DNA of 17,045 bases, taken from positions 122,501-139,545 of the forward strand of contig JAXCGZ010007666.1 of assembly GCA_037179515.1 (NCBI GenBank), read 5' to 3'. Positions 1-10,581 of this stretch are shown one piece after another (the stretch's first letter is position 1; every line of letters starts with the position of its first letter). The notes beneath the pieces are model-generated. The model was not told the origin of the DNA. It saw only the letters and a list, made by a program, of their open reading frames with translations, and did not search any database. The position numbers were made by a program, and so were the translations under genes. Origin of the DNA: Halocaridina rubra. Its lineage: Eukaryota; Arthropoda; Malacostraca; Decapoda; Atyidae.

Positions 1-795
1 ATTTTATACTTAGTGATACTTATCATACCTGTCCTTAAAACTATGGATTGAGATACCATTAACTACCTCCTCGCTTAGCCAATTCCAATTATCAACTACT
101 CTTACACTGAAAAAGTATTTCCTTACATCCTGCGAAGAAGTTTTCTTACGAAGCTTCAAACTATGACCTCTAGTTCTAGAGCCAGCCATATCAAAATATC
201 GATCCCTATCCACTCTATCATAACCATGAAGGAATTTAAAGACTGTCACCATATCCCCCCTCACTCTTCTAGCTTCGAGTGATGGTAAGTCTAATTCCCT
301 CAGCCTCTCATCATAACTGAGATTGCGTATTTCTGGCACCAGTTTCGTGGCATGTCTTTGAACTTTTTCAAGCTTAGCTATGTGTTTTTTCAAGTGCGGA
401 TTCCAAAAGGAGGCTGCATATTCCAGTTTTGGCCTCACATAGGTTACATAAATATTTCTGAACATTTCCTTGTCCATGTGCCTGAAGGCTACCCTTACAT
501 TTGATAAGAATGCATATGCTGCCCTTACTATGCCATTTATATGTATTTCTGGAGACAAATCTGCCAGTATGTTTACTCCTAGATCTCTCTCATTTTCTGT
601 CTCTTGAAGTTGTACTCCAGCCACCGAGTAGTCAAGCTTGGGCCTTCTTGCACTTGTACCCATTCTCATTACCTTACATTTTGAAGTATTGAATTTCATT
701 AGCCACTTTTCTGACCACTCATGCAGATTATTTAGATCCTCCTGAAGTTCTCTACCATTGTTCTCGTTTTTTACTTTCTTCACAATCTTTGCATC
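1..795 (-). mobile_element. 5'-truncated CR1/L2-like LINE copy
   Basis: On the minus strand this is a near duplicate of the 3' part of the long LINE at 10567-13981. Matching begins at 795, inside the codons of the reverse transcriptase FADD box, and runs through the stop codon at 10-12 into the first bases of the 3' UTR, where the window ends. Truncation at the 5' side is the usual outcome of target-primed reverse transcription. The bases beyond 795 are Tigger-like sequence, so the LINE appears to have inserted into that element. Its 3' end and any target duplication lie outside the window. Confidence 0.9.
10..795 (-). pseudogene. LINE ORF2 C-terminal fragment (end of reverse transcriptase)
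   Basis: An open frame of about 260 codons starts, without a real start codon, at the last Asp of the FADD catalytic box (DAKIV) and ends at a normal stop. It covers the RT thumb and the C-terminal region typical of CR1/L2-group LINEs, with the conserved block LEARRVRGDMVTVFKFLHG and a terminal SIHSFKDRYDKYH. Only 7 of 257 residues differ by my reading from the copy ending at 13902, and no stop or frameshift has appeared, so the insertion looks recent. Palm motifs and endonuclease are missing, so it cannot be active. The frame is a passive remnant and not a host gene. Confidence 0.9.
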
Positions 796-1448
<653 letters not shown>

Positions 1449-1510
1449 AGAAGAAGAAGAAGAAGAAGAAGAAGAAGAAGAAGAAGAAGAAGAAGAAGAA
1501 GAAGAAGAAG
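1449..1510. repeat. (AGA)n array at the 5' edge of the RTE-like LINE
   Basis: About 62 bp of pure AGA repeat. A short AGA/GAA tract also ends this LINE at about 4215-4232, so the element is bounded by the same trinucleotide on both sides. The 5' array may be the tail of another copy (template jump or tandem insertion) or part of the element's leader. Confidence 0.95.
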
Positions 1511-1625
1511 CCACTGAGGGGGGCAAGCCAGCCTCAACTTGGGGCCGGTCCCAAGCCCGGGTAGATGGGGGTGGGTTGGCAGCAGGAAAGGCATCCGGCC
1601 ATAAAAAATTTGCCAAAACCAAAAT

Positions 1626-2298
1626 ATGGCCAGTACAGATAACGAGAATAATCACCATACTAGGGCTTTCTATGGTGGAGCAAATGAGGAAGGGAGGAAT
1701 GGTGTAGGAATAATACTATGCAAAGACCTGAAGGAAAGTTTACTTGGAGTGAATAGAAAGAGTGACAGACTTATGAGCTTAAAGCTGGGACTGGGAGAAA
1801 CGGTACTCAATGTGGTATGTGCCTATGCCCCATAAACTGGTTGTACAGCGGAGGTGAAGGATGCATTTTGGGAGGAGATGGACCAGGAGCTTAGAACAAT
1901 TCCTATAAGGAAGAGGGTAATTTTGGGAGGAGATCTAAATGGCCATTTGGGAATTGGGAGGGCTGGGATAAGTATAGAGTCCATGGGGGCTGGGGGGTGG
2001 GCGAGAGAAATGAGGGGGGAGAGAGAGTGATTGATTTTGCAGTGGTGGAAGGGTGAGCCAGATAGATTTATTGTTGTGTAGGAGAGACCATCTGAAGGAG
2101 ATTAGTAACTGTAAAGTAATAAGTGGGGACAGTGTAGCAATGCAACATAGGCTAGTAGTGACTGATTGCAGGCTCAGGAAATGTAGGAGAAGTAAGAAGC
2201 CGAGGATGGACCCAAAGATAAAGTGGTGGAGATTGAAAGATGCAGAGCTGAGAGTTATGTTTAAGGAAAGAGTATTGGAAGCGATAAGTTTTGCATAA
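1626..2298 (+). pseudogene. RTE-like LINE endonuclease region (broken)
   Basis: This is the N-terminal endonuclease part of the RTE polyprotein, which would nick the target DNA. The first frame (1626-1835) reads GVGIILCKDLKES and ends VVCAYAP at a TAA stop, probably a C-to-T change of a Gln codon because the same frame goes on with sensible sequence (FWEEMDQEL, then VILGGDLNGHLG, the Asp/Asn catalytic motif). Frame is then lost near 1990-2050 with a likely small deletion. It resumes at 2053 as SQIDLLLCRRDHLKEI, with the terminal SDH-type motif replaced by MQHR. A further frame change joins it to the RT frame at about 2291. At least one stop and two frameshifts are present. Confidence 0.8.
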
Positions 2299-3664
2299 AG
2301 ATGTACAAGAATGGTGGACAGAGAATAGTAAGGTGATTTTGAGGGTTGGTGAGGAGGTACTTGAAAAGTCATCAGGAAGGAAACCACCAAATGATAAAAA
2401 GTCATGGTGGTGGAATGAGGAAGTGCAAGAATGGGTGAAGAACAAGAAAGAAGCTAAGAAAAAGGCATATTTATCAGGCCTGGAGCAGGATAAAGAAGAG
2501 TATAAGCAGGCAAAGAAGGAGGCATGGAGAGCAGTAGCAAAAGCAAAGGCAGAGAAATTGAATGAAGTCTATGAAATTGCCAAGGCTCGAGATGCTGCAA
2601 GCAAGGACTTGACCCAAGTAAGACAAATAATGGATAACAATGGAGTAGTTCTAGCAGAAAAGGATGAAATAAAAAGCAGATGGGAAACTTATTTTGAAGG
2701 ATTACTGAATGAAAAAAACCCAAGAGCAGTATTTGAAGATGGACTTCCAAATGAAGCAGTTACAACAACAGTGACTAGAAGAGAGGTAGAGCGGGCAGTA
2801 AGGAAAATGAAAAATGGAAAGGCAGCAGGACCTGATAAAATGCCAGTGGAGGAATGGAAGAGTCTTGGAGAGGAAGGCATAGATATCTTGTGGGACTTAA
2901 TGCAAAAGATCTTTAGTCAGGAAAAGATGCCAGAGGAATGGAGAGGAAGCTTAATCATCCCAATCTATAAAGGGAAGGGAGACATTCAGGAGTGTGGAAA
3001 CTATAGAGGAATAAAGTTTTTAAGTCATACTATGAAGATATGGGAGAAGATTATGGAGAGGAGACTCATAGAGGTAAGGACAATTGGGGGTGAACAGTTT
3101 GGCTTCATGCCTGGAAGAGGGACAGTGGATGCCATATTTGCCTTGAGACAAATGATGGAAAAGCATAGGGGGAAACAGAAAGGACTGCATATGGTCTTTA
3201 CTGACCTGGAAAAGGCATATGATCGAGTACCACTTCAAGAGGTGTGGAGGTGCATTAGAGAAAAGGGAGTCCCCGAGAAATATGTAAGAATCATCCAAGA
3301 TATGTATGAGAGGGCAGAGGCAAATGTTAAGAGCAGTGTGGGCTTGACGAAAAATCTCTCTGTAAATGTTGGTCTGCATCAAGGGTCTGCTTTGAGTCCA
3401 TATCTATTTGATCTGGTCTTGGATGTCGTAACCCAGGGTATTAGAGATCAGTCTCCGTGGTGTATGCTCTTTGTAGATGACATTGTACTGTGTAGCAACA
3501 GACGAGAGGTAGTGGAGGAGAAGCTTGAGGAGTGGAGAAGAGTGATGGAGGATAGAGGACTGAAAATCAGCAGGAAGAAGACAGAGTACTTGAGGTTGAG
3601 AGATGATGAGGATGGGGAGGTTCAAGTTCAAGTATTTGGGATCAACAGTAGCAGAGGATGGTGA
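2291..3664 (+). pseudogene. RTE-like LINE reverse transcriptase
   Basis: 457 codons without a stop. A basic, helical linker (residues about 45-100) leads into the RT domain: GKAAGPD near 176-182, IIPIYKGKG near 222-230, NYRGI, FGFMPGRGT near 270-278, the first catalytic Asp in FTDLEKAYDRV (D305), HQGSALSPYLF near 363-373, and the second box FVDD at 394-397. The usual residue before DD in this family is Ala (FADD), so Val is unusual. The reading frame ends early because of a frameshift near 3620-3640, and the protein continues in another frame at 3603-4193. The listed first ATG is not a real start, since the domain is the middle of one polyprotein. Confidence 0.88.
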
Positions 3665-4193
3665 CCTAGAGTCAGAAATAACCCACCGAATACAAGCGGG
3701 ATGGAAGAACTGGCAGAAAGTGTCTGGGGTGCTGTGCGACAGGATAATAGGGATTAAGTTGAGGGGTAAAGTGCATAAGACAGTTGTGAGACCTGTGATG
3801 ATGTATGGAGCAGAGACATGGGTAATAAAAAAGACACAAGAGAAAAAACTGGATGTGGCAGAGATGAGGATGTTGAGATGGATGTGTGGGGTGACAAGAA
3901 AAGATAAGATCAGAAACGAGGTAATTAGAGGTACCTCAAAGGTTAGAGAAATATCAGATAAGATGAAAGAAAGTAGACTAAGATGGTATGGTCATGTCGT
4001 TAGGAGGGATGAACAGTATGTTGGGAGGAGGGTGATGGAAATGGATATACAGGGTAGGAGAATGAGAGGGAGACAAAAGCGTAGGTGGATGGATTGTATC
4101 AATGACGACCTGAGGTCTAAAGGTTTGTTGAGTGATGAGGCATGGGACAGAAACAAATGGAGAAAACTGGCCAGGAACATCGACCCCACATAA
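3603..4193 (+). pseudogene. RTE-like LINE C-terminal region (after frameshift)
   Basis: The C-terminal continuation of the RT frame, starting with FKYLGSTVAEDGDLESEI, which is the thumb/connection block. It has a conserved MLRWMCGVTRKDKIRNEVIR block, then RLRWYGHVVRRDE, and ends [13 protein letters not shown] before a stop at 4191-4193. These blocks are characteristic of RTE-type elements. The 40-bp 3' UTR ends in a GAA tract. Apart from the frameshift at its start the region is intact. Confidence 0.85.
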
Positions 4194-4256
4194 AAGTGGG
4201 AAAAGATGTAGACGAAGAAGAAGAAGAAGAATGCCCGCAAAAAAAAAAAAATCATC

Positions 4257-4265
4257 ATTATATAT

Positions 4266-4362
<97 letters not shown>
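4257..4362. repeat. (TA)n microsatellite
   Basis: About 105 bp of TA with one phase break near 4275. It is preceded by an A run (4240-4251) after the RTE tail and followed by the short repeat that also follows the TA array at 1349. Confidence 0.97.
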
Positions 4363-4364
<2 letters not shown>

Positions 4365-4586
4365 CTTTTATGCGCGATTTTTTTATACACGAAATTGCAA
4401 TAACGCCCCCAAAAAATAATAGTAAAATAATTTGAATTTCTCGAATAATGCCCCCTCCCCCCAAAAAAAAAAAAAAAATTTTTTTGTTAATAGTAAATAA
4501 GCAAGCGCCCGCGGACGCTTCTTCCACGAGTACAATGAGGATTACGATAAGAAAAGATCATCATCATTATACATTATGTATACACC
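4363..4586. repeat. Short interspersed repeat, unit 2, and non-coding flank
   Basis: 4363-4460 repeats 1350-1448. A C-rich/A-rich block occurs twice within it (near 4405 and 4447-4470, each followed by an A run and AATAGTAAA). 4503-4520 is a GC-rich near-perfect palindrome. I see no gene. Confidence 0.7.
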
Positions 4587-4837
4587 CACCGTACCTCTGT
4601 CATATGTCTATCTAACCTACATTTGAAGGTGACTTAGGTATTGGCATTTATTATCCTACTAGGAATCCCGTTCCCTGCATCAGCTACTCTACGGTATTAC
4701 CAAACCAATTTTCACCAATTTCCCTTCTGAACCTAAATTTATCAAGTTTAAATCCATTACCCATTACGAGTTCTAGTTTGATCATGAATTTTTAAAACTT
4801 TATTAATATCACCCTTGTTAATCCCTTTAAACCACTC
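4587..4837 (-). mobile_element. CR1/L2-like LINE 3' fragment (D1)
   Basis: Read on the minus strand, broken frames encode the end of a CR1/L2-like ORF2 (KGDINKVLKIHD, then GFKLDKFRFRR and an IPSRIINANT-like block). About 250 bp, repeated as the first part of the next unit with an offset of 250 (4637 versus 4887). It starts abruptly inside the coding region, so it is a 5'-truncated copy or a tandem duplicate of its neighbour. It belongs to a different family from the LINE at 10567. Confidence 0.75.
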
Positions 4838-5185
4838 ACCCTACCTCTGTCATATGTCAATCTAATCTACATTTGAAGGTGTCTAAGGTATTGGCATTTA
4901 TTATACTACAAGGAATCCTGCTCCATGCATCAGCAACTCTACGGTATTACCAAATCAATTTTCACCAGTGTCCCTTCTGAACCTAAATTTATCAAGCTTA
5001 AATCCATTACCCATTACGAGTTCTGGATAGATCATGAATTTTTAAAACTTTATTAATATCACCCTTGTTAATCCCTTTAAACCATTTATACACCTCAATC
5101 ATATCCCCCCTAACTCTGCGCCTCTCTAGAGAATGTAGATTAAGTTTTTTAATCTGTCATATGGTATATTTAGGCATTGCATAAT
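4838..5185 (-). mobile_element. CR1/L2-like LINE 3' fragment (D2)
   Basis: A longer version of the same LINE tail on the minus strand. In addition to the D1 content it includes the block LHSLERRRVRGDMIEVYKWF, a hallmark near the end of CR1/L2-group ORF2. Frames are broken. Upstream (to the right) it joins unrelated T-rich sequence at about 5185. Confidence 0.78.
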
Positions 5186-5199
5186 TCATTTTTTTTTTC

Positions 5200-5660
5200 G
5201 TTTTTTTAGTCTTGCTTTGGTTATTTATAATTTTCATTTTATCTTTGTTTACATTTGCAGATAGAGGTTCGTTCTCCTGCATCCTCCTCCTCTTCTACCG
5301 CATAAGTTACTTGCTCACTGCCACCATGCATGTCCCAGTGTACTGTATGACTATTGCCCACTGCATAATAGAGTACAGTACAGTAATGTATGTTAATTTC
5401 TAGCTGTAAAGTGAATATGAAAATCTTTTGTATACTCTTAAAAATAGATACAGGGCTTTCTGCTTTGCTATGTAGTAATAAAATATGTTATTTACTTATC
5501 ATATATCTTTGGCATGGTGTGTCTTTATAAGGTTTGGAACGTATCTATGCCCTATATCATTGTTTCCTATGGAAAATGACTTGTTTTTTCACGCTATTTA
5601 CCATTTACCCGACACTTCTGAGAACCTATCTAGGCGTTATTCTGAGAACTAGGTGTATAT
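5200..5660. other. Unrecognised part of tandem unit 1
   Basis: AT-rich, with a 63-codon frame at 5212-5403 whose T-rich start gives a hydrophobic run. The same frame recurs at 5972-6184 only because the unit is duplicated. No family motif is visible. I treat it as non-coding repeat. Confidence 0.5.
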
Positions 5661-5668
5661 ATATACAG

Positions 5669-5970
5669 GTATTGGCATTTATTATCCTACTAGGAATCCT
5701 GTTCCATGCATCAGCTACTCTACGATACTACCAAACCAATTTTCACCAATTTCCCTTCTGAACCTAAATTTATCAAGCTTAAATCCATTACCCATTACGA
5801 GTTCTGGTTTGGTCATGAATTTTTAAAACTTTATTAATATCACCCTAGTTAATCCCTTTAAACCATTTATACACCTCAATCATATCCCCCCTAACTCTGC
5901 GCCTTTCTAGAGAATGAAGATTAAGTTTTTTTAGTCTGTAATATGGTAGATTTAGGCATTGCATAATTAA
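5669..5970 (-). mobile_element. CR1/L2-like LINE 3' fragment (D3)
   Basis: The duplicate of D2 in the second tandem unit. On the minus strand a frame from about 5970 to 5845 reads CLNLPYYRLKKLNLHSLERR and continues RVRGDMIEVYKWFKGIN before a stop. This is the conserved C-terminal block of CR1/L2-like ORF2. The rest is broken. Confidence 0.78.
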
Positions 5971-5984
5971 TTTGTTTTTTTGTT

Positions 5985-6547
<563 letters not shown>

Positions 6548-6630
6548 TGTTCCCCCGGTTATTTGCGTTTCTTGGTCCGCGTTTTCACTGTATCGCGGTT
6601 TTTTTTTTTTTTTGGGGGGGGGGGGAATAA

Positions 6631-6840
6631 AGATTATTGTGACACCAGGATGGGCCAAAAAATTATAAAATAAAACAGATTTTATCAGGTTGTAAAGAGA
6701 AACAGAGATGGAGAGTGTAATGACCTGTTAGATGTGAAGGGATTATAAAAGATGTGTAATGAATATCCAGCTCTCTGCTGGGTTTTAATATACCTCTGCA
6801 TTACTTTCATGATGTCTATTCCAATAATTCTGCTTAGATC

Positions 6841-6841
<1 letters not shown>
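6631..6841 (+). repeat. Left arm of foldback element C
   Basis: About 210 bp, reverse complementary to 7522-7730 with scattered differences. Anchors are GACACCAGGATGGGCC against GGCCTGTCCTGGTGTC at the outer edge, and GCAGAGAGCTGG-type sequence in the middle. A single strand could fold into a long hairpin. Confidence 0.88.
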
Positions 6842-6877
<36 letters not shown>

Positions 6878-6878
6878 C
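6841..6878. repeat. (TTA)n microsatellite
   Basis: About 36 bp of TTA at the inner edge of the left foldback arm. The matching TAA array sits at 7480-7522 in the right arm, as expected if the repeat is part of the inverted structure. Confidence 0.95.
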
Positions 6879-7068
6879 ATTGGCAACAATAATTTTCCTT
6901 TGATGATGATTGTGGAGATTATTATCATCATCATCACTATTATTATTATTAAGGGCTCATCATGGTTTGTACATCTGTTGGTTTATTTACTTTTAATAAC
7001 TGTGTACAGTGCCCCTCCCTAGTTGGCTGGGACAAAGAGAGCGTGGGGGGTTGGGTAGAATAGAATGT

Positions 7069-7299
<231 letters not shown>

Positions 7300-7371
7300 C
7301 TTTAAGTAACTCTTGCTCATTCAACCAAAACTACATTATTTATAGTAAAAATAATGGTTTAATTACGAATT

Positions 7372-7384
7372 CGTAATAATAATG

Positions 7385-7443
<59 letters not shown>

Positions 7444-7479
7444 CTCCCCAATCATCATCAAAGGAAAATTATTGTTGCC

Positions 7480-7522
<43 letters not shown>
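7372..7522. repeat. (TAA)n arrays in the right half of foldback element C
   Basis: TAA arrays at about 7373-7443 and 7480-7522, separated by the inner inverted-repeat segment 7451-7479. Confidence 0.95.
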
Positions 7523-7523
<1 letters not shown>

Positions 7524-7730
7524 GATCCAAGGAGAATTTTTAGAATAGACATCATGAAAGTAATGCAGAGGTATAGTAAACCCAGCAGAGAGCTGGATAT
7601 TCATTACACATATTTTATAATCCCTTCACATCTGACAGGTCATTACACTCTCCATCACTGTTTCTCTTTACAGCCTGATAAAGGCCGTTTTATTTTATCA
7701 TTTTTGGCCTGTCCTGGTGTCATAATCATC
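7522..7730 (-). repeat. Right arm of foldback element C
   Basis: The reverse complement of 6631-6841. Inside it lies GACAGGTCATTACACTCTCC, which pairs with the GGAGAGTGTAATGACCTG region of the left arm. Confidence 0.88.
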
Positions 7731-7836
7731 TTAAAAAAAAAAAAAAAAAATTTTTTTTTAAAGGCTGATCCTACTTAGCGGTTTTCCTGTCTCGTGCCAG
7801 GTCCCGGAACCGAACTACCGCAATAAGGGGGGAACA

Positions 7837-7839
<3 letters not shown>

Positions 7840-7924
<85 letters not shown>
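7840..7924. repeat. (TA)n microsatellite between two Tigger-type elements
   Basis: About 85 bp of TA with one phase break. It joins the right end of the foldback element to the left end of the Tigger-like element at 7925, so both insertions share this TA tract. Confidence 0.97.
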
Positions 7925-7928
<4 letters not shown>

Positions 7929-8040
7929 ACCCTTGGTATATCACGGTTCACCTTTCGTGAATTCAGTGCATCGCAGTTTTTTTTGGCGAGCTTTTTTCTT
8001 TTTTTCTGGGTATATGCGAGAATCAAAGATATGTGGAAAT

Positions 8041-8635
8041 ATTAAAATTTTCAGTATTTTCATCATATTATTGAAAAAAAAAAATTTCATTATTTTATTG
8101 ATAAAAAAAAAGTATTTCCCAGCCTAAGAATAATAAAACAGTAAAAAATGGTAAAAAACAAATTTAAACATGTAACTCTGCTCCATACAAAGTACGATAC
8201 CGGTATCAGCGTTTCGGAAGACGCATTAGGGTCGCACCTACGTGAGGAAGTACAAATTAAAATTTCCAGTATTTTCATTGTTTTATTGATAAAAAAAAGT
8301 ATTTCCTAGCCTAAGAATGATAAAACAGTAAAAAACATAAAACTGAACATGCATCTCACAGTATTGCACCACGTAAAATACGATAACGGTATCGGCGTAT
8401 CGGAAAACGAAAAGGGTCGCACCTATGTGAGCTAGTACATATTAAAATTTCCAGTATTTTCATTATTTTCTTAATAAAAAAAGTATTTCCTAGCCTAAGA
8501 ATAATAAAACAGTAAAAAACATAAATTTAAACATGTAACTCACAGTATTGCAGTATTTGAAATACCGTACGATAGAGTACACTGTATTGGCGTCTTGGAA
8601 AACGCAAAGGTTTGCACCTACATGAGATAGTACAT
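8041..8635 (+). repeat. Three tandem subterminal repeats in the Tigger-like element
   Basis: Units start ATTAAAATTT at 8041, 8256 and 8441 (about 215, 185 and 195 bp). Each carries, in order, a CAGTATTTTCAT block, an A run, AGTATTTCC then AGCCTAAGAAT, TAAAACAGTAAAAAA, ACATGTAACTC, a palindromic stretch such as GATACCGGTATCAGCGTTTC, and GTCGCACCTACGTGAG. The derivative at 15598 keeps comparable units at about 15691, 16118 and 16356. They lie between the terminal repeat and the transposase gene, where transposase-binding sites or the promoter would be expected. Confidence 0.88.
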
Positions 8636-8864
8636 GGGATGCTATTGGCTGATGGCTGGGAGTGACGAATCACAGAATTGTTTTTTTTTTGTATGTTCTG
8701 TATCATGTGATCTGATAGGCTTTTTGATTGAAGCTTCATTCTCCCTGCATCTTCCATTGTCTCACCTCATCCATTCAGTATGCTCACGTGTGCGCCGTTC
8801 GCGTTGTGCTTCTTAATACGCTGTGCTTGTGATTTTGTGAATCTTTCGTATTTCACCCTCTGCA

Positions 8865-10302
8865 ATGCCTCCCAAGCATCCTTCATCTTCTACGGCTTCT
8901 GGTAGTAAGCCTAAGCGGCAAAGGAAGATGTTAATCATAACAGAAAAGGTAAAAGTGTTAGATATGCTGAAGGAAGTAAGAAGGTTCGCGGATGTCGGCC
9001 GCCATTTCGGCATCAATGAATCTACTGTTCGATACATCAAAAAGGACATGGCATATATCAGGAAAACAGTGACTTTTTTTTTTAGTAAAACAGCGAAGAG
9101 GGTCGTAACACCCTGCAATAAGATAATAGTGCGGATGGAATCTGCTCTGGCCCTGAAGAACATCAGCTTAGTTACCAATATCATCCAAACAAAGGTGAAG
9201 AAGCTGTACGAGACATTCGCTGCAAACGAAGCCGACGACGACGGTGGCGACCATGAGGAAGAGGAGAGAGAAGAAGATATCAACGACCCACAACAAGGAC
9301 CCTCCAGCGATTCTCCACCGAGGACACGAGCATTCGTTGCAAGCAAGAGATGGTTCGCCAAATTTCAAAAACGCCATGGTCTAAAGAGCATTTCGGTGCA
9401 TGGCGAAGCTGCCTCTGCAGATACAGCTGCAGCTGAAGAATATGTAAACAACGACTTCAAGAAAATTATCGAGGAAGGCGGTTATTCTCCTGAGCAAGTC
9501 TTTAACATGGATGAGACTGGGTTATTTTGGAAGAGAATGCCGTCTCACACTTTTCTCGTTAAGAAAGAAGCTACAGCCCCGGGATTTAAAGTGCAAAACG
9601 ACCACATTACCCTCATCATGTGCGTGAATGCTGCGGGCTTCATGTTAAAGCCCGGGCTTATCTACAAGTCTAAGAACCCTACGGCTTTAAAGAACAAAAA
9701 CAAGAATCTGCTGCCAGTGTATTGGAAGCATAACCCTAAGGCCTGGATCATGAAAAGCCACACATCGGACTGGTTTCACCAATGATTTATCCCTCAGGTC
9801 AAAGTTTATCCTGCGAAGGGCCTTGAATTTAAAGTCCTTCTTTTGATGGATAATGCTGGTGGCCACACAACTGATATCTAATATGACAGTGTTCAAGTAG
9901 AGTTCCTGCCACCGACTATGATATCACTGATTCAGCCTATGGATCAAGGTGTCATTCGTGCGTTCAAGGCCCTCTACACACGAAATGCCCTGGCGTACCT
10001 GGTTGACTCCATGGATGCGGACAAAGAATTCGCACTGGCGAAACTACACGATTGCTACATGCCTTCAAAATATTCAGAATGCAATCAGAGATGAAGCCAG
10101 CCACAATCAATGCCAGCTGGTAGAAATTGTGGCCTCAAGTCATCTACAACTACAAGGGATTTGCTCCTGACAAAGTCCATAACTCGGCAGTTGCTAAAGT
10201 GACAATGCCATGACTCCTTACAAGACAATCTTCGCACAAAAGAAGAAGCAGCGACAGCAACTCCCCATTACCATGTTCTTCTCTCGCAAAATGCAGCCGT
10301 AA
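8865..10302 (+). pseudogene. Tigger-like transposase (CENP-B/DDE), broken
   Basis: The cut-and-paste transposase of the element. Start at ATG 8865 (MPPKHPSSS), the same start seen in the remnant at 16626. An N-terminal helix-turn-helix (residues about 18-60, ending NESTVRYIKK) is followed by a second CENP-B-type DNA-binding region with an acidic insert (residues about 121-137) and the RWFAKFQKRHGLKS block. The DDE domain starts with FNMDETGLFWKRMP (D216). A TGA at 9783-9785 ends the first frame after 306 residues. The same frame continues with LLLMDNAGGH (Asp codon 9849-9851), a TAA at 9879-9881, then LIQPMDQGVIRAFKAL (Asp codon 9942-9944), giving 30 codons between the second and third Asp. 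Frameshifts follow near 10060, 10090 and 10200. The C-terminus ends QLPITMFFSRKMQP at 10300. It is not functional. Confidence 0.9.
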
Positions 10303-10581
10303 AGCTGTCAGTGGCTGTGGAGTATGTACACATCATCATCACCTCATTCGCGGTAAGCTTACCTATCACGTTTATATACATTTACGCTTGCACGCTGTTA
10401 TTAATAAAGTAAAGGGTGGTTTGTTAACAGTGCAGGGAGGATTTATACAGTAAAGGTAAAAATAAATGTAAAATACCTCTGTATATATTGTGTTTCTACT
10501 TGGCGGATTTTCACCTATCGCTGTCGGTCCCGGAACCGAACCCCAGGGATAAATGAGGAAGCACTTACATATATCTGCGTA

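Larger units (their letters stand above)
1449..4233 (+). mobile_element. RTE-like non-LTR retrotransposon, nearly full length
   Basis: The element begins with an AGA array and a GC-rich leader (1511-1625, with GGTCCCAAGCCCGGGTAGAT), then an apurinic-like endonuclease region, a reverse transcriptase, a C-terminal region and a very short 3' UTR ending in a GAA/AGA tract. A single long ORF without a separate ORF1 and a short repeat tail match the RTE clade. The coding region is broken in several places, so this copy is dead, although the RT part alone is open for 457 codons. From memory the leader resembles sequences dispersed in other animal genomes. I could not check this. Confidence 0.85.
7925..10566 (+). 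mobile_element. Tigger-like (pogo group) DNA transposon, decayed
   Basis: About 2.6 kb. The left end (AGTGAACCCTTGGTATATCA) follows a TA array. The right end has GGTCCCGGAACCGAACCCC and GAGGAAGCACTT followed by ACATATAT. The terminal repeats are imperfect but follow the pattern of the other Tigger-type ends in the window. Inside are three tandem subterminal repeats (8041-8635), a transposase pseudogene (8865-10302) and a 250-bp 3' region that is also kept in the deletion derivative at 15598. The length and the CENP-B/DDE transposase fit the Tigger family. Confidence 0.85.

Noticed and set aside
2454..3631. Several minus-strand frames of 60-120 codons across the RTE-like LINE
   Set aside because: Antisense shadows of the RT frame with no recognisable domain.
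8041..8635. CRISPR-like array (three regular repeats)
   Set aside because: Units are about 200 bp and similar throughout, without short repeats and unique spacers, and the setting is eukaryotic.
8813..9361. Long minus-strand frame opposite the transposase
   Set aside because: Antisense shadow of the transposase coding region. The plus-strand frame has clear HTH and DDE motifs.
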